Shown here in pieces: positions 33,915 to 42,218 of a stretch of 64,000 nt of DNA. This DNA is from Segatella copri (GTDB lineage Bacteria; Bacteroidota; Bacteroidia; Bacteroidales; Bacteroidaceae): contig NZ_JAPDVG010000001.1 of the NCBI RefSeq assembly GCF_026015625.1, positions 1,488,001-1,552,000 on the forward strand, written 5' to 3'. A program made the translations under genes and the position numbers. Under the pieces are notes generated by a model that searched no databases, was not told where the DNA came from, and worked only from the letters and a program-made list of their open reading frames with translations. How positions within the stretch are numbered: position 1 is the first letter of the stretch; the number at the start of each line of letters is the position of its first letter.

Positions 33915-35369
33915 TTACTTATCTTCGATGCCATTTGATGGCAAATTAAAGCTATAACTGTTATCGAAAATCTTCTTCACTTTATTAATCTCAACGAAGG
34001 TTGTGCCTCCACCCTCTCCAAAGCTACCGCTCAGATAAGCAATCTTATCCTCCTCACCTAAATAGCCTTTCTGGCGAAGCATACGTACCGCTGCGGTAAA
34101 CATAGCCTTGGTAGAAACCTGATCCTTCTGATGAATTGGAATAATACCATAGCTCAGATTCAACCAGCGCTGGAGTTTCTCCTTATAGCAGATTGCCAAT
34201 ACCGGATTTGGACCACGGAAGGCTGCCAGGTCGCGTGCAGTCTGACCGGTTTCACCATCAGTGATGATACCGGCAACACCCAACTTCTTAGTAGCCTCAA
34301 TGGCAGCATGAGCCAGGAAGAGTTTCTGGTCAATCTTACCATCTTCCATTGGATCAATATCATTCAGTGGAGACTTATCCTTCTCTGCCTGCTCAGCAAT
34401 ACGGGCCATGGTCTGCACAGCCTCTACAGGATACTTTCCGCTTGCTGTTTCACCAGAAAGCATCAGCGCATCGGTGCGATAGAAGATAGCATTGGCAATA
34501 TCAGTTACCTCAGCACGAGTAGGACGTGGATTCTTAATCATGGTATGCAACATCTGTGTTGCTACGATTACCGGTTTCTGCGCCTTCACACACTTAGAGA
34601 TGATGCGGCGCTGGATGCCTGGAATTCTCTCGATTGGCACCTCGATACCCAGGTCACCACGGGCAACCATGATACCATAGCAGGCATCAATAATCTCGTC
34701 AATATTATCAACACCTTCCTGATTTTCAATCTTAGAGATAATCTTGATATCACTGTTGTGAGCGTCCAAGATATCCTGAACTGCCTTCACATCGGCTGCA
34801 TTGCGCACAAAAGAGTGAGCGATGAAATCAATATCCAACTCGATAGCGAGTTCAATATTTCGGCGGTCTTTCTCTGTCAGTGCAGGCAGGTCGATATGTT
34901 CTCCCGGCACATTCACGCTCTTGTGAGCCCCGAGCACTCCCTCGTTCTGAACCTCGGCAACCAGCATAGGCCCCTGGTTGTCGATAATCTTCATATCGAG
35001 TTCACCATCATCGAAGAGCAAATCATCACCTACCTTAACATCGGCTGCGATGTCAGGATAGCTCACATTCACAATATCATGAGAAGACTCCATTTCCGGA
35101 CGTCCAAAGATTTTCACTACATCACCAACATTGTAGTGGATAGGTTCCTTCACACCTGTAGTTCGCACCTCAGGACCTTTGGTATCAATCATAATACCAA
35201 TATGTGGAGACACGGCTCTTACATTCTTTACGATGGTGCGTATACCCTCTTCTGTGGCATGAGCAGTATTCATACGAACAACGTTCATACCGGCGAAAAA
35301 CAGTTTTCGGATAAAATCCTGATCACATCTACGATCACTGATGGAAGCGACAATCTTTGTTTGTTTCAT
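33915..35369 (-). CDS. pyk: Pyruvate kinase
   Basis: A 484-residue glycolytic enzyme converting phosphoenolpyruvate and ADP to pyruvate and ATP. Substrate and metal contacts are visible: RMNTAHATEEG, MIDTKGPEVRT, the catalytic Lys in KIISKIENQEGVDN, and the MVARGDLGIEVP segment, then TRAEVTDIANAI and MLSGETASGKYP. The C-terminal regulatory domain ends with the serine-glycine loop GSFGEGGGTTFVEI. A minus-strand -7 box TATCTTTG lies at 35437-35444. Confidence 0.97.
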   Translation of the reverse strand: MKQTKIVASISDRRCDQDFIRKLFFAGMNVVRMNTAHATEEGIRTIVKNVRAVSPHIGIMIDTKGPEVRTTGVKEPIHYNVGDVVKIFGRPEMESSHDIVNVSYPDIAADVKVGDDLLFDDGELDMKIIDNQGPMLVAEVQNEGVLGAHKSVNVPGEHIDLPALTEKDRRNIELAIELDIDFIAHSFVRNAADVKAVQDILDAHNSDIKIISKIENQEGVDNIDEIIDACYGIMVARGDLGIEVPIERIPGIQRRIISKCVKAQKPVIVATQMLHTMIKNPRPTRAEVTDIANAIFYRTDALMLSGETASGKYPVEAVQTMARIAEQAEKDKSPLNDIDPMEDGKIDQKLFLAHAAIEATKKLGVAGIITDGETGQTARDLAAFRGPNPVLAICYKEKLQRWLNLSYGIIPIHQKDQVSTKAMFTAAVRMLRQKGYLGEEDKIAYLSGSFGEGGGTTFVEINKVKKIFDNSYSFNLPSNGIEDK

Positions 35370-35534
35370 ATTTGTAATTTACCTTATTGAAATTTCAATG
35401 TTTGCGGTATTTCTACCATATTTCTTAAATTGCGTGCAAAGATACAAAGAATTTCTGAAATAAAAAACATCTGAAATACAAAATATATATAAAATATTGA
35501 GTTACTTTCAAATTGAAAGCGCATAAAACAGAAA

Positions 35535-35574
35535 ATCTAGCCAATGGGACACTTCTCGTTCCCATTGACTAGAT
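35535..35574 (-). terminator. Terminator after lemA
   Basis: ATCTAG-C-CAATGGG pairs with CCCATTG-A-CTAGAT around a loop, followed on the minus strand by T-rich sequence. It is located between lemA and the pyk promoter. Confidence 0.7.
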
Positions 35575-35627
35575 AACAAATCTATTAATCCCGTTGAAAA
35601 ACAGGATTTTTAATGATCAATTCTAAA

Positions 35628-36257
35628 TTAGATATCCAAGTCTGGCGCCTTCTCAGCTCCTGCTGCTGCCTCAAACTTAGGCATCACATCGAAATTGAAG
35701 AGGCCGGCGATAAGGGCACTTGGCATTTTTCTAACCGTCTGGTTATAGTTCTGGACGGCTTCATTATACTTGCGGCGTGCCTCGCTGATACGGTTTTCCG
35801 TACCCTCTTCCTGAACCTGAAGAGCCTTGAAGTTCTCGCTGGCTTTCAACTCAGGATATTTCTCGGCTACTACCATCAGTTTGGAGAATGCATTCGCCAA
35901 CTCGCCCTGTGCAGCAGCATATTTCTTCAGGCTAGCCTCAGTAAGATTATTGGCATCCAGCTTTACCTGACCAACAGCAGCACGAGCCTTGGTCACCTCG
36001 GCAAAGGTTTCTTTCTCATGCTTGGCATAAGCCTTTACTATCTTTGCCAACTGTGGCATCATATCAGCACGACGCTGATACTGAGTCTGAACATTAGCCA
36101 ACTCTGTGGTAGCCAACTCCTGTTTCTCTACCAATCCGTTATAACCACTGAACATCCATAGTACCAGCACAACTACGATGCCCAGAATAATCCAGCTTTT
36201 CTTTATACCTCTCTTTGCCGGTTGCATGTTTGAATTCATTGTCTGTTCCATTGTCAT
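35628..36257 (-). CDS. LemA family membrane protein
   Basis: A 209-residue protein with one N-terminal membrane helix (SWIILGIVVVLVLWMFS) and a long helical bundle outside the membrane, the LemA fold (YNGLVEKQELATTELANVQ, NLTEASLKKYAAAQGEL). The cellular role of LemA is not settled. It is very often beside a TPM-domain gene, as here: the TPM gene ends about 50 bases upstream in the same direction. The pair probably acts together at the envelope. Confidence 0.92.
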   Translation of the reverse strand: MTMEQTMNSNMQPAKRGIKKSWIILGIVVVLVLWMFSGYNGLVEKQELATTELANVQTQYQRRADMMPQLAKIVKAYAKHEKETFAEVTKARAAVGQVKLDANNLTEASLKKYAAAQGELANAFSKLMVVAEKYPELKASENFKALQVQEEGTENRISEARRKYNEAVQNYNQTVRKMPSALIAGLFNFDVMPKFEAAAGAEKAPDLDI

Positions 36258-36304
36258 TATTATTAATTAATTATTTACTATAAACTATTAACTATAATCA
36301 GTCA

Positions 36305-37129
36305 TCACCATCCTCCGCCAGAGCCACCTCCGCTAAAGGTACCTCCGCCAAAAGAACCGCCCGAGAAACCGCCGCCGGAAGAACCGCCACCTCCCATAAA
36401 GAAAGGAGGTATCCAGTCATCATCGTTGTTTCTCCTACGAGACTGGTTTCTCTGATTGCTCTTCGGTCTTGGCTTCACAATACCGAGCATCTCCAGAATA
36501 TACCTGATAAACAGATAGATAGGAATACCGAAGAAGATAAGAAACAGGATAATGACCAGGAACCAGTCCTCTTCGTCATTAACCGAACCTTCATCAACAT
36601 CCGCAATTCCCGTCCGTCCACTTTTCACCTTATTATATATAGCACGGCTTACAGATGCTACTGCCTCGCCCGGATTGCCTTCGCGCATATACTTCACGAT
36701 GCAAGCTCGGGCAATATCATCGCAGTCCACATCGGTCAACTCACCCTCCAGTCCACTTCCTGGAGCAATAAAGTACTTATGGTCCTCCACCGCGATGACG
36801 ATAACCAGTCCTCTCCGGCTCTTCTTGTAACCGATACCATATTGGTTGCCCACATCCTGCGCCATCCGAAAGGCATCCTGGTTGTCAACCTTTCCCACAA
36901 TGATGAGCACATTCTGTACGCCACACTCCAACTTCAGTTTCTGAAGATAGAAATTGGCAGAATCCTTCTGAGCCTTATCAACATATCCATCCGGGTCGGA
37001 AACATATTGCGTAGAATCCCTGAGGAAAGGAATCGGTACATTTTTCGCCGTCCAGACCTCCCCAGCCTTCAACGCCAATGCATGAAAGGCAACCATCATC
37101 AAAGCCAAAAAATATCTCTTAAATCTCAT
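36305..37129 (-). CDS. TPM-domain envelope protein with Gly-rich tail
   Basis: A protein of about 274 residues. It has a signal peptide (MRFKRYFLALMMVAFHALALKA), a TPM domain around residues 40-165 (NVLIIVGKVDNQDAFRMAQD, RGLVIVIAVEDHKYFI), a membrane helix near residue 195 (FLVIILFLIFFGIPIYLFI), then a basic stretch and a Gly/Ser-rich tail ending GGGW. The start is placed at 37129 because the -7 box TATTTTTG is on the minus strand at 37148-37155, over the upstream ATG. TPM proteins are linked to photosystem or phosphatase functions elsewhere. Here the role is unknown and probably tied to LemA. Confidence 0.88.
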   Translation of the reverse strand: MRFKRYFLALMMVAFHALALKAGEVWTAKNVPIPFLRDSTQYVSDPDGYVDKAQKDSANFYLQKLKLECGVQNVLIIVGKVDNQDAFRMAQDVGNQYGIGYKKSRRGLVIVIAVEDHKYFIAPGSGLEGELTDVDCDDIARACIVKYMREGNPGEAVASVSRAIYNKVKSGRTGIADVDEGSVNDEEDWFLVIILFLIFFGIPIYLFIRYILEMLGIVKPRPKSNQRNQSRRRNNDDDWIPPFFMGGGGSSGGGFSGGSFGGGTFSGGGSGGGW

Positions 37130-37241
37130 AATTTCTCTATTTTGGTGCAAAAATACGCAATAAAAACCTTATATGCAAATACTTAGAGCATTATTTTTGC
37201 AAAAAAAGCCTTAAGTATTTTGTTATATCATAAAAAACTTG

Positions 37242-37249
37242 TATCTTTG
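37242..37249 (+). promoter_or_regulatory. -7 box (TATCTTTG) for hup
   Basis: TATCTTTG lies about 48 bases before the HU gene, with TTG about 20 bases before it. It is divergent from the TPM promoter nearby. Confidence 0.7.
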
Positions 37250-37296
37250 CACACCGAAATAAAGAATAACAAGTAAAATTAGTAAAAAATAAAGAA

Positions 37297-37581
37297 ATGA
37301 CCAAAGCAGATATCATTAATGAGGTAGCTATCGCTACTGGTATGCCTAAGAAAGAAGTAGGTACTGTAGTAGAGGCTTTTATGGAAGAGGTTAAGAAGTG
37401 CCTCATCGAAAAGAAGGACAATGTATACTTGCGTGGCTTCGGCAGCTTCAACATCAAGCATCGTGCTGCTAAGACTGCCCGCAACATCTCTAAGAATACA
37501 ACCATCACCATTCCTGCTCACGACTTACCAAGCTTCAAGCCATCAAAGAGCTTCATCGAGGAGATGCAGAACGCTCAGTAA
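37297..37581 (+). CDS. hup: HU/IHF-family DNA-binding protein
   Basis: A 94-residue nucleoid protein that bends DNA. The fold is typical: two N-terminal helices (TKADIINEVAIATGMPKKEV), then NVYLRGFGSFNIKHRAAKTARN, the DNA-binding beta-arm with the conserved GFGSF and RxxR pattern, and a C-terminal IPAHDLPSFKPSKSF. The arm tip lacks the usual proline-containing RNP and has ISKNTT instead, so the intercalation detail may differ. It is followed by a very small ribosomal-protein-like gene. Confidence 0.95.
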   Translation: MTKADIINEVAIATGMPKKEVGTVVEAFMEEVKKCLIEKKDNVYLRGFGSFNIKHRAAKTARNISKNTTITIPAHDLPSFKPSKSFIEEMQNAQ

Positions 37582-37646
37582 TACTGCTGGACAGAAAGAG
37601 AGAAATATCATTTTTTATAATAACAATATTTTAAAATTTTAAAATC

Positions 37647-37736
37647 ATGCCAAACGGAAAGAAAAAGAAGGGCCACAAGATGGCTACTCACAAGCGTAAA
37701 AAAAGATTACGTAAGAACAGACATAAGAGCAAGTAA
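37647..37736 (+). CDS. 29-residue AURKAIP1/COX24-like small ribosomal protein
   Basis: A 29-residue, extremely basic peptide: MPNGKKKKGHKMATHKRKKR and then LRKNRHKSK. It fits the AURKAIP1/COX24 C-terminal family, homologous to mitochondrial mS38 and to small proteins of the bacterial small subunit (bS22-type). It would sit deep in the 30S rRNA. It lies 65 bases after hup and before a strong terminator, so it is likely co-transcribed with hup. It is short enough to be missed by most gene callers. Confidence 0.8.
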   Translation: MPNGKKKKGHKMATHKRKKRLRKNRHKSK

Positions 37737-37787
37737 GCTAGCATTGTAGCTAGTCTACTATAGCTCTCGGTCAGTTCGTGACTGAGG

Positions 37788-37827
37788 GGGTGTGTCAGTT
37801 CTGATATGGAATGACATACCCTTTTTT
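37788..37827 (+). terminator. Terminator after the small ribosomal protein gene
   Basis: GGGTGTGTCA (37788-37797) pairs with TGACATACCC (37812-37821), followed by seven T. A weaker TCAGT/ACTGA hairpin lies just before it. Confidence 0.85.
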
Positions 37828-37861
37828 TGTATTAATTTAAAGTTAAAAGATTATTGAAGAT

Positions 37862-39433
37862 ATGACAAGCGAAGTTGTAATTGATGTCCAACAGAAAGAC
37901 ATCTCTATCGCACTCATGGAGGACAAGCAGCTGGTGGAATACCAGAACGAACCTCGTGAGGCATCGTTCTCTGTGGGCAACATCTACATCGCAAAGGTAA
38001 AAAAACTGATGCCGGGTCTTAACGCCTGCTTCGTGGATGTAGGGTATGAACGCGACGCCTTTCTTCATTATCTTGACCTAGGAAGTCATTTTAATTCCTA
38101 CCAGAAGTACCTTAAACAAGTACAGAGCGACAGAAAGAAACTTTTCCCATTCTCTAAAGCCAGCAAAATGCCTGAATTGGAAAAGGACGGCAGCATACAG
38201 AATGTACTCAAAGCAGGACAGGAAGTGCTGGTACAAATCGTAAAGGAACCAATCTCTACCAAGGGACCTCGACTCACAGGCGAAATTTCATTCGCGGGCC
38301 GATACCTGGTACTCATGCCATTCGGTGATAAAGTTTCTGTCTCGTCGAAAATTAAAAGCGGTGAAGAACGCTCCCGACTCAAACAACTCATTCACAGCAT
38401 CAAACCAAAGAATTGCGGCGTTATCGTCCGCACTGTGGCTGAGGGTAAGAAGGTCGCTGAGCTCGATGCTGAGCTGAAAGTCCTGGTGAAGCGATGGGAG
38501 GATGCTATCGCCAAGGTACAGAAGACCCAGCAGCGCCCGCAACTTGCATTCGAGGAGACCGGAAGAGCCGTTGCTCTCTTGCGTGACTTGTTTAACCCAT
38601 CTTACGAGAACATCTACGTGAACAACGAAGATGTGATGAAAGAGGTGAAGAACTATGTTTCTCTAATAGCCCCTGAAAAGGCGGGCATAGTTAAGCTCTA
38701 CACCGGTAAGGTGCCTATCTTCGACAATTTCAGCATTACCAAGCAGATTAAAGCTGGCTTTGGTCGTGTTGTTAACTACAAGCATGGTGCTTATCTCATC
38801 ATCGAGCACACCGAGGCCTTGCACGTTGTCGATGTAAACAGTGGTAACAGAACTCGTGAGAAAGGTCAGGAAGCAAATGCACTGGATGTTAACCTCGGCG
38901 CTGCTGATGAGTTGGCTAGACAATTGCGCCTCCGAGATATGGGAGGTATCATTGTTGTCGACTTCATCGACATGAATCTTGCCGAAGACCGACAGTTGCT
39001 CTATGAGCGCATGTGTAAGAACATGCAGAAGGACCGTGCCAAGCACAACATCCTGCCATTGAGCAAGTTCGGACTGATGCAGATTACACGCCAGCGTGTA
39101 CGTCCGGCTATGGATGTGAATGTAGATGAAACCTGCCCTACCTGTTTCGGTACGGGCAAGATTAAGTCTAGCATCCTCTTCACCGACCAGTTGGAAAGAA
39201 AAATCGACCGCCTAGTCAACAAGATCGGCGTCAAGAAATTCACTTTGTATGTGAATCCTTATGTGGCTGCCTTCATCAACAAGGGCTTCATTTCCCTGAA
39301 GCGCAGATGGCAGTTTAAGTATGGTTTCGGCTTCAATGTGATTCCTTCACAGAAACTGGCATTCCTCCAGTACGAATTCTACGACAAGGACAACCAGTAT
39401 CTGGATATGCAGGAAGAACAGGAAACAAAGTAA
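37862..39433 (+). CDS. rng: Ribonuclease G/E family endoribonuclease
   Basis: A 523-residue RNase G-type enzyme that processes rRNA and mRNA. The N-terminal S1 domain spans about residues 35-125 (SVGNIYIAKVKKLMPGLNAC, FVDVGYERDAFLHYLDL). The catalytic core carries the conserved HVVDVNSGNRT and GGIIVVDFIDM segments with the metal-binding Asp residues. The zinc-link CPTCFGTG follows near residue 425. It lacks the long C-terminal scaffold of RNase E, so the G name is preferred. A -7 box was not certain. Confidence 0.95.
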   Translation: MTSEVVIDVQQKDISIALMEDKQLVEYQNEPREASFSVGNIYIAKVKKLMPGLNACFVDVGYERDAFLHYLDLGSHFNSYQKYLKQVQSDRKKLFPFSKASKMPELEKDGSIQNVLKAGQEVLVQIVKEPISTKGPRLTGEISFAGRYLVLMPFGDKVSVSSKIKSGEERSRLKQLIHSIKPKNCGVIVRTVAEGKKVAELDAELKVLVKRWEDAIAKVQKTQQRPQLAFEETGRAVALLRDLFNPSYENIYVNNEDVMKEVKNYVSLIAPEKAGIVKLYTGKVPIFDNFSITKQIKAGFGRVVNYKHGAYLIIEHTEALHVVDVNSGNRTREKGQEANALDVNLGAADELARQLRLRDMGGIIVVDFIDMNLAEDRQLLYERMCKNMQKDRAKHNILPLSKFGLMQITRQRVRPAMDVNVDETCPTCFGTGKIKSSILFTDQLERKIDRLVNKIGVKKFTLYVNPYVAAFINKGFISLKRRWQFKYGFGFNVIPSQKLAFLQYEFYDKDNQYLDMQEEQETK

Positions 39434-39448
39434 GTTTTTAATTATCAG

Positions 39449-39490
39449 AAAAAAGCTCCATTCGCATCGGATTGCGAATGGAGCTTTTTT
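39449..39490. terminator. Bidirectional terminator between rng and the S9 peptidase
   Basis: A perfect 18-bp stem, AAAAAAGCTCCATTCGCA with its complement, around a six-base loop. A and T runs at both ends let it serve the two convergent genes. Confidence 0.92.
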
Positions 39491-39527
39491 ATTTTGTTTT
39501 TCTACACCTTATTATATATAGGGCATT

Positions 39528-41615
39528 TTAGTACTCTATCTCATTATTCACCATCTTCTCTGTATCCCAAGGTGCAGGAGCACCGCCGAGATAACGATGG
39601 AACCAGTCAAGGTGCGCATTGTAATAGAGCGGCATCGACTTCAGGTTGCTTGGCCAGTGACCATCATACTTCAAGACTATCAGTCGCGAAGGAATGTTCA
39701 GGGTCTGCAAAGCTGTAAAATATTGCAAACTCTGGGTATACGGTACACGATAGTCCAGTTCGCCCGTCATCACGAGGGTTGGTGTTGAGAAGTTCTTGAT
39801 GTATGAGGATGGTGACCACTTCTCGTAGAGATCGGAATTATAAGGCTGTCCCTCTAACTCAAAGTTAGGAAACCATACTTCCTCAGTACTGCCCCACATA
39901 GAGCGCAAGTCATATACGCCCATCATGGAAGCCAGACACTTGAATCGCTTGGTATGTCCCTGCAGCCAGTTCATCATATAACCGCCATACGACCATCCCA
40001 TCGCTCCCATCCTCGTGGAGTCAACATATTCCAGGGTTGCCAATTTATCGGTAACCTTCATCACATCCTCAAATACCTTTCCACCCCAGTCACCGGAAAT
40101 GGCACGGGTAAAGGCCTGACCATATCCCGTAGAACCGTGAGGATTAGGATAAGCCACCACATAACCGGCAGCAGGATAAACCTGCCAGTCGCCACGGAAG
40201 GAATTCATCCACTGCATCTGTGGTCCGCCATGCACATTGATGATAAGCGGATATTTCTTGCTGGCATCAAAGTTGTGTGGCTTCACGATGAATACCTGTA
40301 CCTTGTCGCCACCAGCGCCATCTACCCAGATACTCTCAGATGGACGGATATCCACCTCATCCTCCAACTGCTGGTTGAGGAAGGTAATCTGCTGTTCCTT
40401 GCCGCTTGCTACAGGAGTTCCATTCCACTTCTTCATCTGCTGGCGATAGAGAGCCGATGGCTTGCCTGTCGTGCTATAGGTATAATATACCATACCCTTA
40501 TTATCGAAATCAAACTCCGAGATGGCCTTGCCCGTCAATACCGGCGAGATGGTTTTTCTGGCTATATCGAGCTTGTAGAGCGGCTCAGCGCCCTGTACCT
40601 GACCGAGGAAGAAGATACTCTTGCTGTCGGGAGCCCATTTGTAATCATCTACCCAGTTGTCAAACTTCTCTGTCAGGATGGTAGACTTCTTTGCAGCCCG
40701 GTCGTAGATAGCAAGACGGAAGCGATCAGACTCATAACCAGGTACTTGCTGCAAGCGGTAAGCGATATACTTGCCGTCAGGCGAATAGGCTGGAGTACCA
40801 TCCCAAGCCTTGTTCTCCTTCGTGATGCAGACCGGTTCTCCCCCATTCACAGATACCGTCCACAGGTCGGCATTGGTGCTAGCCTCCTGATGCTCATCAT
40901 GATTGGATACGAAACAGATCTCCTTGCTGTCAGGAGAGAATTGATAGGTGATTCCACCCCCAACCACGAATATCAGCGAATAATTGCCCGGAGTCAGATC
41001 CTTGTAAGTCTTCGTCTGTGTATCGAAAAGGATAAGGTGATTGCATCTGCCATCATTATAGCTCGTCCAATGACGGTAGAGCAACTTGTCGGCGATATGC
41101 GCCTGTACAGGTCCCTGCTCCTTTTTCTCCATCCGTGCCTTGTTAGCCTTGGCATCAGCTCCCAGGTCGGGATATACTTCTGCGGTAAAGGCAATGTATC
41201 GCTCATCCGGAGAGATGACAGGACTACCGATACCCAACTCATAATCAGTTACCTGTTCCGTCTCGCAGGTAGTCAGATCCATGCGAAAGATCTGAGCCGT
41301 CCCTTTCTCATAATTAGTGAAGAAGATACTCTTTCCATCCTTGCTCCATACGGCAGAACTGCTCTTTCCATCCTCGGTAAGAGCCTTGGTGTGAGAGCCA
41401 TCCGCATTCATGATGTAGATGTCGGAGCCAGACTTCTGGTTCTTCAGGTCCGAAGAACTGGCGGTATAGCAAACCGTCTTACCATCAGGCGAAAGGCTCA
41501 CCGAAGATACGCCCTTCACCCTGTACAAATCCTCGATGGTAAACGCCCTTTTCTGAGCGTTTGCCGAAAGCAGCGCCATCACGAGTGCTGCCGAAAACAT
41601 CAATCTCTTGTTCAT
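39528..41615 (-). CDS. S9-family serine peptidase (acylaminoacyl/dipeptidyl type)
   Basis: A 695-residue exported peptidase with a signal peptide (MNKRLMFSAALVMALLSANA). An N-terminal seven-bladed TolB/WD-like propeller covers about residues 25-430 (repeats of SPDGK with YxA). The alpha/beta-hydrolase domain follows. The catalytic Ser is in GWSYGGYMMN near residue 550, the Asp in TGELDYRVPYTQS, and the His in KYDGHWPSN. It trims N-terminal peptides in the periplasm or at the surface. A minus-strand -7 box TACTTTTG is at 41645-41652. Confidence 0.95.
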   Translation of the reverse strand: MNKRLMFSAALVMALLSANAQKRAFTIEDLYRVKGVSSVSLSPDGKTVCYTASSSDLKNQKSGSDIYIMNADGSHTKALTEDGKSSSAVWSKDGKSIFFTNYEKGTAQIFRMDLTTCETEQVTDYELGIGSPVISPDERYIAFTAEVYPDLGADAKANKARMEKKEQGPVQAHIADKLLYRHWTSYNDGRCNHLILFDTQTKTYKDLTPGNYSLIFVVGGGITYQFSPDSKEICFVSNHDEHQEASTNADLWTVSVNGGEPVCITKENKAWDGTPAYSPDGKYIAYRLQQVPGYESDRFRLAIYDRAAKKSTILTEKFDNWVDDYKWAPDSKSIFFLGQVQGAEPLYKLDIARKTISPVLTGKAISEFDFDNKGMVYYTYSTTGKPSALYRQQMKKWNGTPVASGKEQQITFLNQQLEDEVDIRPSESIWVDGAGGDKVQVFIVKPHNFDASKKYPLIINVHGGPQMQWMNSFRGDWQVYPAAGYVVAYPNPHGSTGYGQAFTRAISGDWGGKVFEDVMKVTDKLATLEYVDSTRMGAMGWSYGGYMMNWLQGHTKRFKCLASMMGVYDLRSMWGSTEEVWFPNFELEGQPYNSDLYEKWSPSSYIKNFSTPTLVMTGELDYRVPYTQSLQYFTALQTLNIPSRLIVLKYDGHWPSNLKSMPLYYNAHLDWFHRYLGGAPAPWDTEKMVNNEIEY

Positions 41616-41748
41616 ATAACCTATATATATTTATATTTCAGATGCAAAAGTAACAATTATTTTTGGATTTTCTGCAACCTTTTCACTACTTTTATCGTCT
41701 AAGCCATAAATAACATTGATAATAACATAAAAAAGAAAGGAAAAGACA

Positions 41749-42066
41749 ATGATTTTGAGTACCACTCCAACCATAGAAGGCCACCCTATCCGTGAATACC
41801 GTGGCGTAGTGACCGGCGAAACCATCATCGGTACCAACTTTGTAAAGGATTTCTTTGCCAGTGTCCGTGATGTAATCGGCGGCAGAAGCGGTTCTTACGA
41901 AAGCACCCTCCGCGAGGCTAAGGATACAGCCCTCAGAGAGATGGCCGACCGTGCCGCATCCCTGGGCTGCAACGCCATCGTGGGCATCGACCTGGATTAC
42001 GAAACCGTAGGCAACAGCGGTTCCATGCTGATGGTAACATGCAGCGGAACGGCGGTGATTATCTAA
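41749..42066 (+). CDS. YbjQ/UPF0145 family protein
   Basis: A 105-residue protein of the YbjQ family (heavy-metal-binding-like domain), thought to form pentamers. It begins [20 protein letters not shown], and further family segments are [16 protein letters not shown] and [16 protein letters not shown]. The function is not established. The gene is divergent from the S9 peptidase and ends just before the first 45-bp direct repeat at 42087. Confidence 0.9.
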   Translation: MILSTTPTIEGHPIREYRGVVTGETIIGTNFVKDFFASVRDVIGGRSGSYESTLREAKDTALREMADRAASLGCNAIVGIDLDYETVGNSGSMLMVTCSGTAVII

Positions 42067-42086
42067 GTTCTGCGACTGTACAAAAG

Positions 42087-42131
42087 AACAAAACATGCTT
42101 GAAATGGGGCGGTAACTGCCTTAAAAATCGA
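42087..42131. repeat. 45-bp direct repeat, left copy, with an inverted-repeat hairpin
   Basis: This copy matches 43889-43933 in 42 of 45 positions in the same orientation. The segment GGGGCGGTAACT at 42106 pairs with AGTTACCGCCCC at 42131-42142, forming a hairpin here but not at the right copy. The two copies bracket the AAA-ATPase/PD-(D/E)XK gene. Confidence 0.8.
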
Positions 42132-42218
42132 GTTACCGCCCCTGTTCAGTTATATTTTTATCTATAATAGTGTGGTGATATACACCTGATGAAGGTCACC
42201 AACTTTCTTCTATTTCAT

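Noticed and set aside
34131..35390. A 419-codon plus-strand frame opposite pyk
   Set aside because: Antisense shadow of a highly conserved pyruvate kinase.
39954..41702. A 582-codon plus-strand frame opposite the S9 peptidase
   Set aside because: The peptidase has signal peptide, propeller and triad; the opposite frame has no recognisable feature and would run past its promoter.
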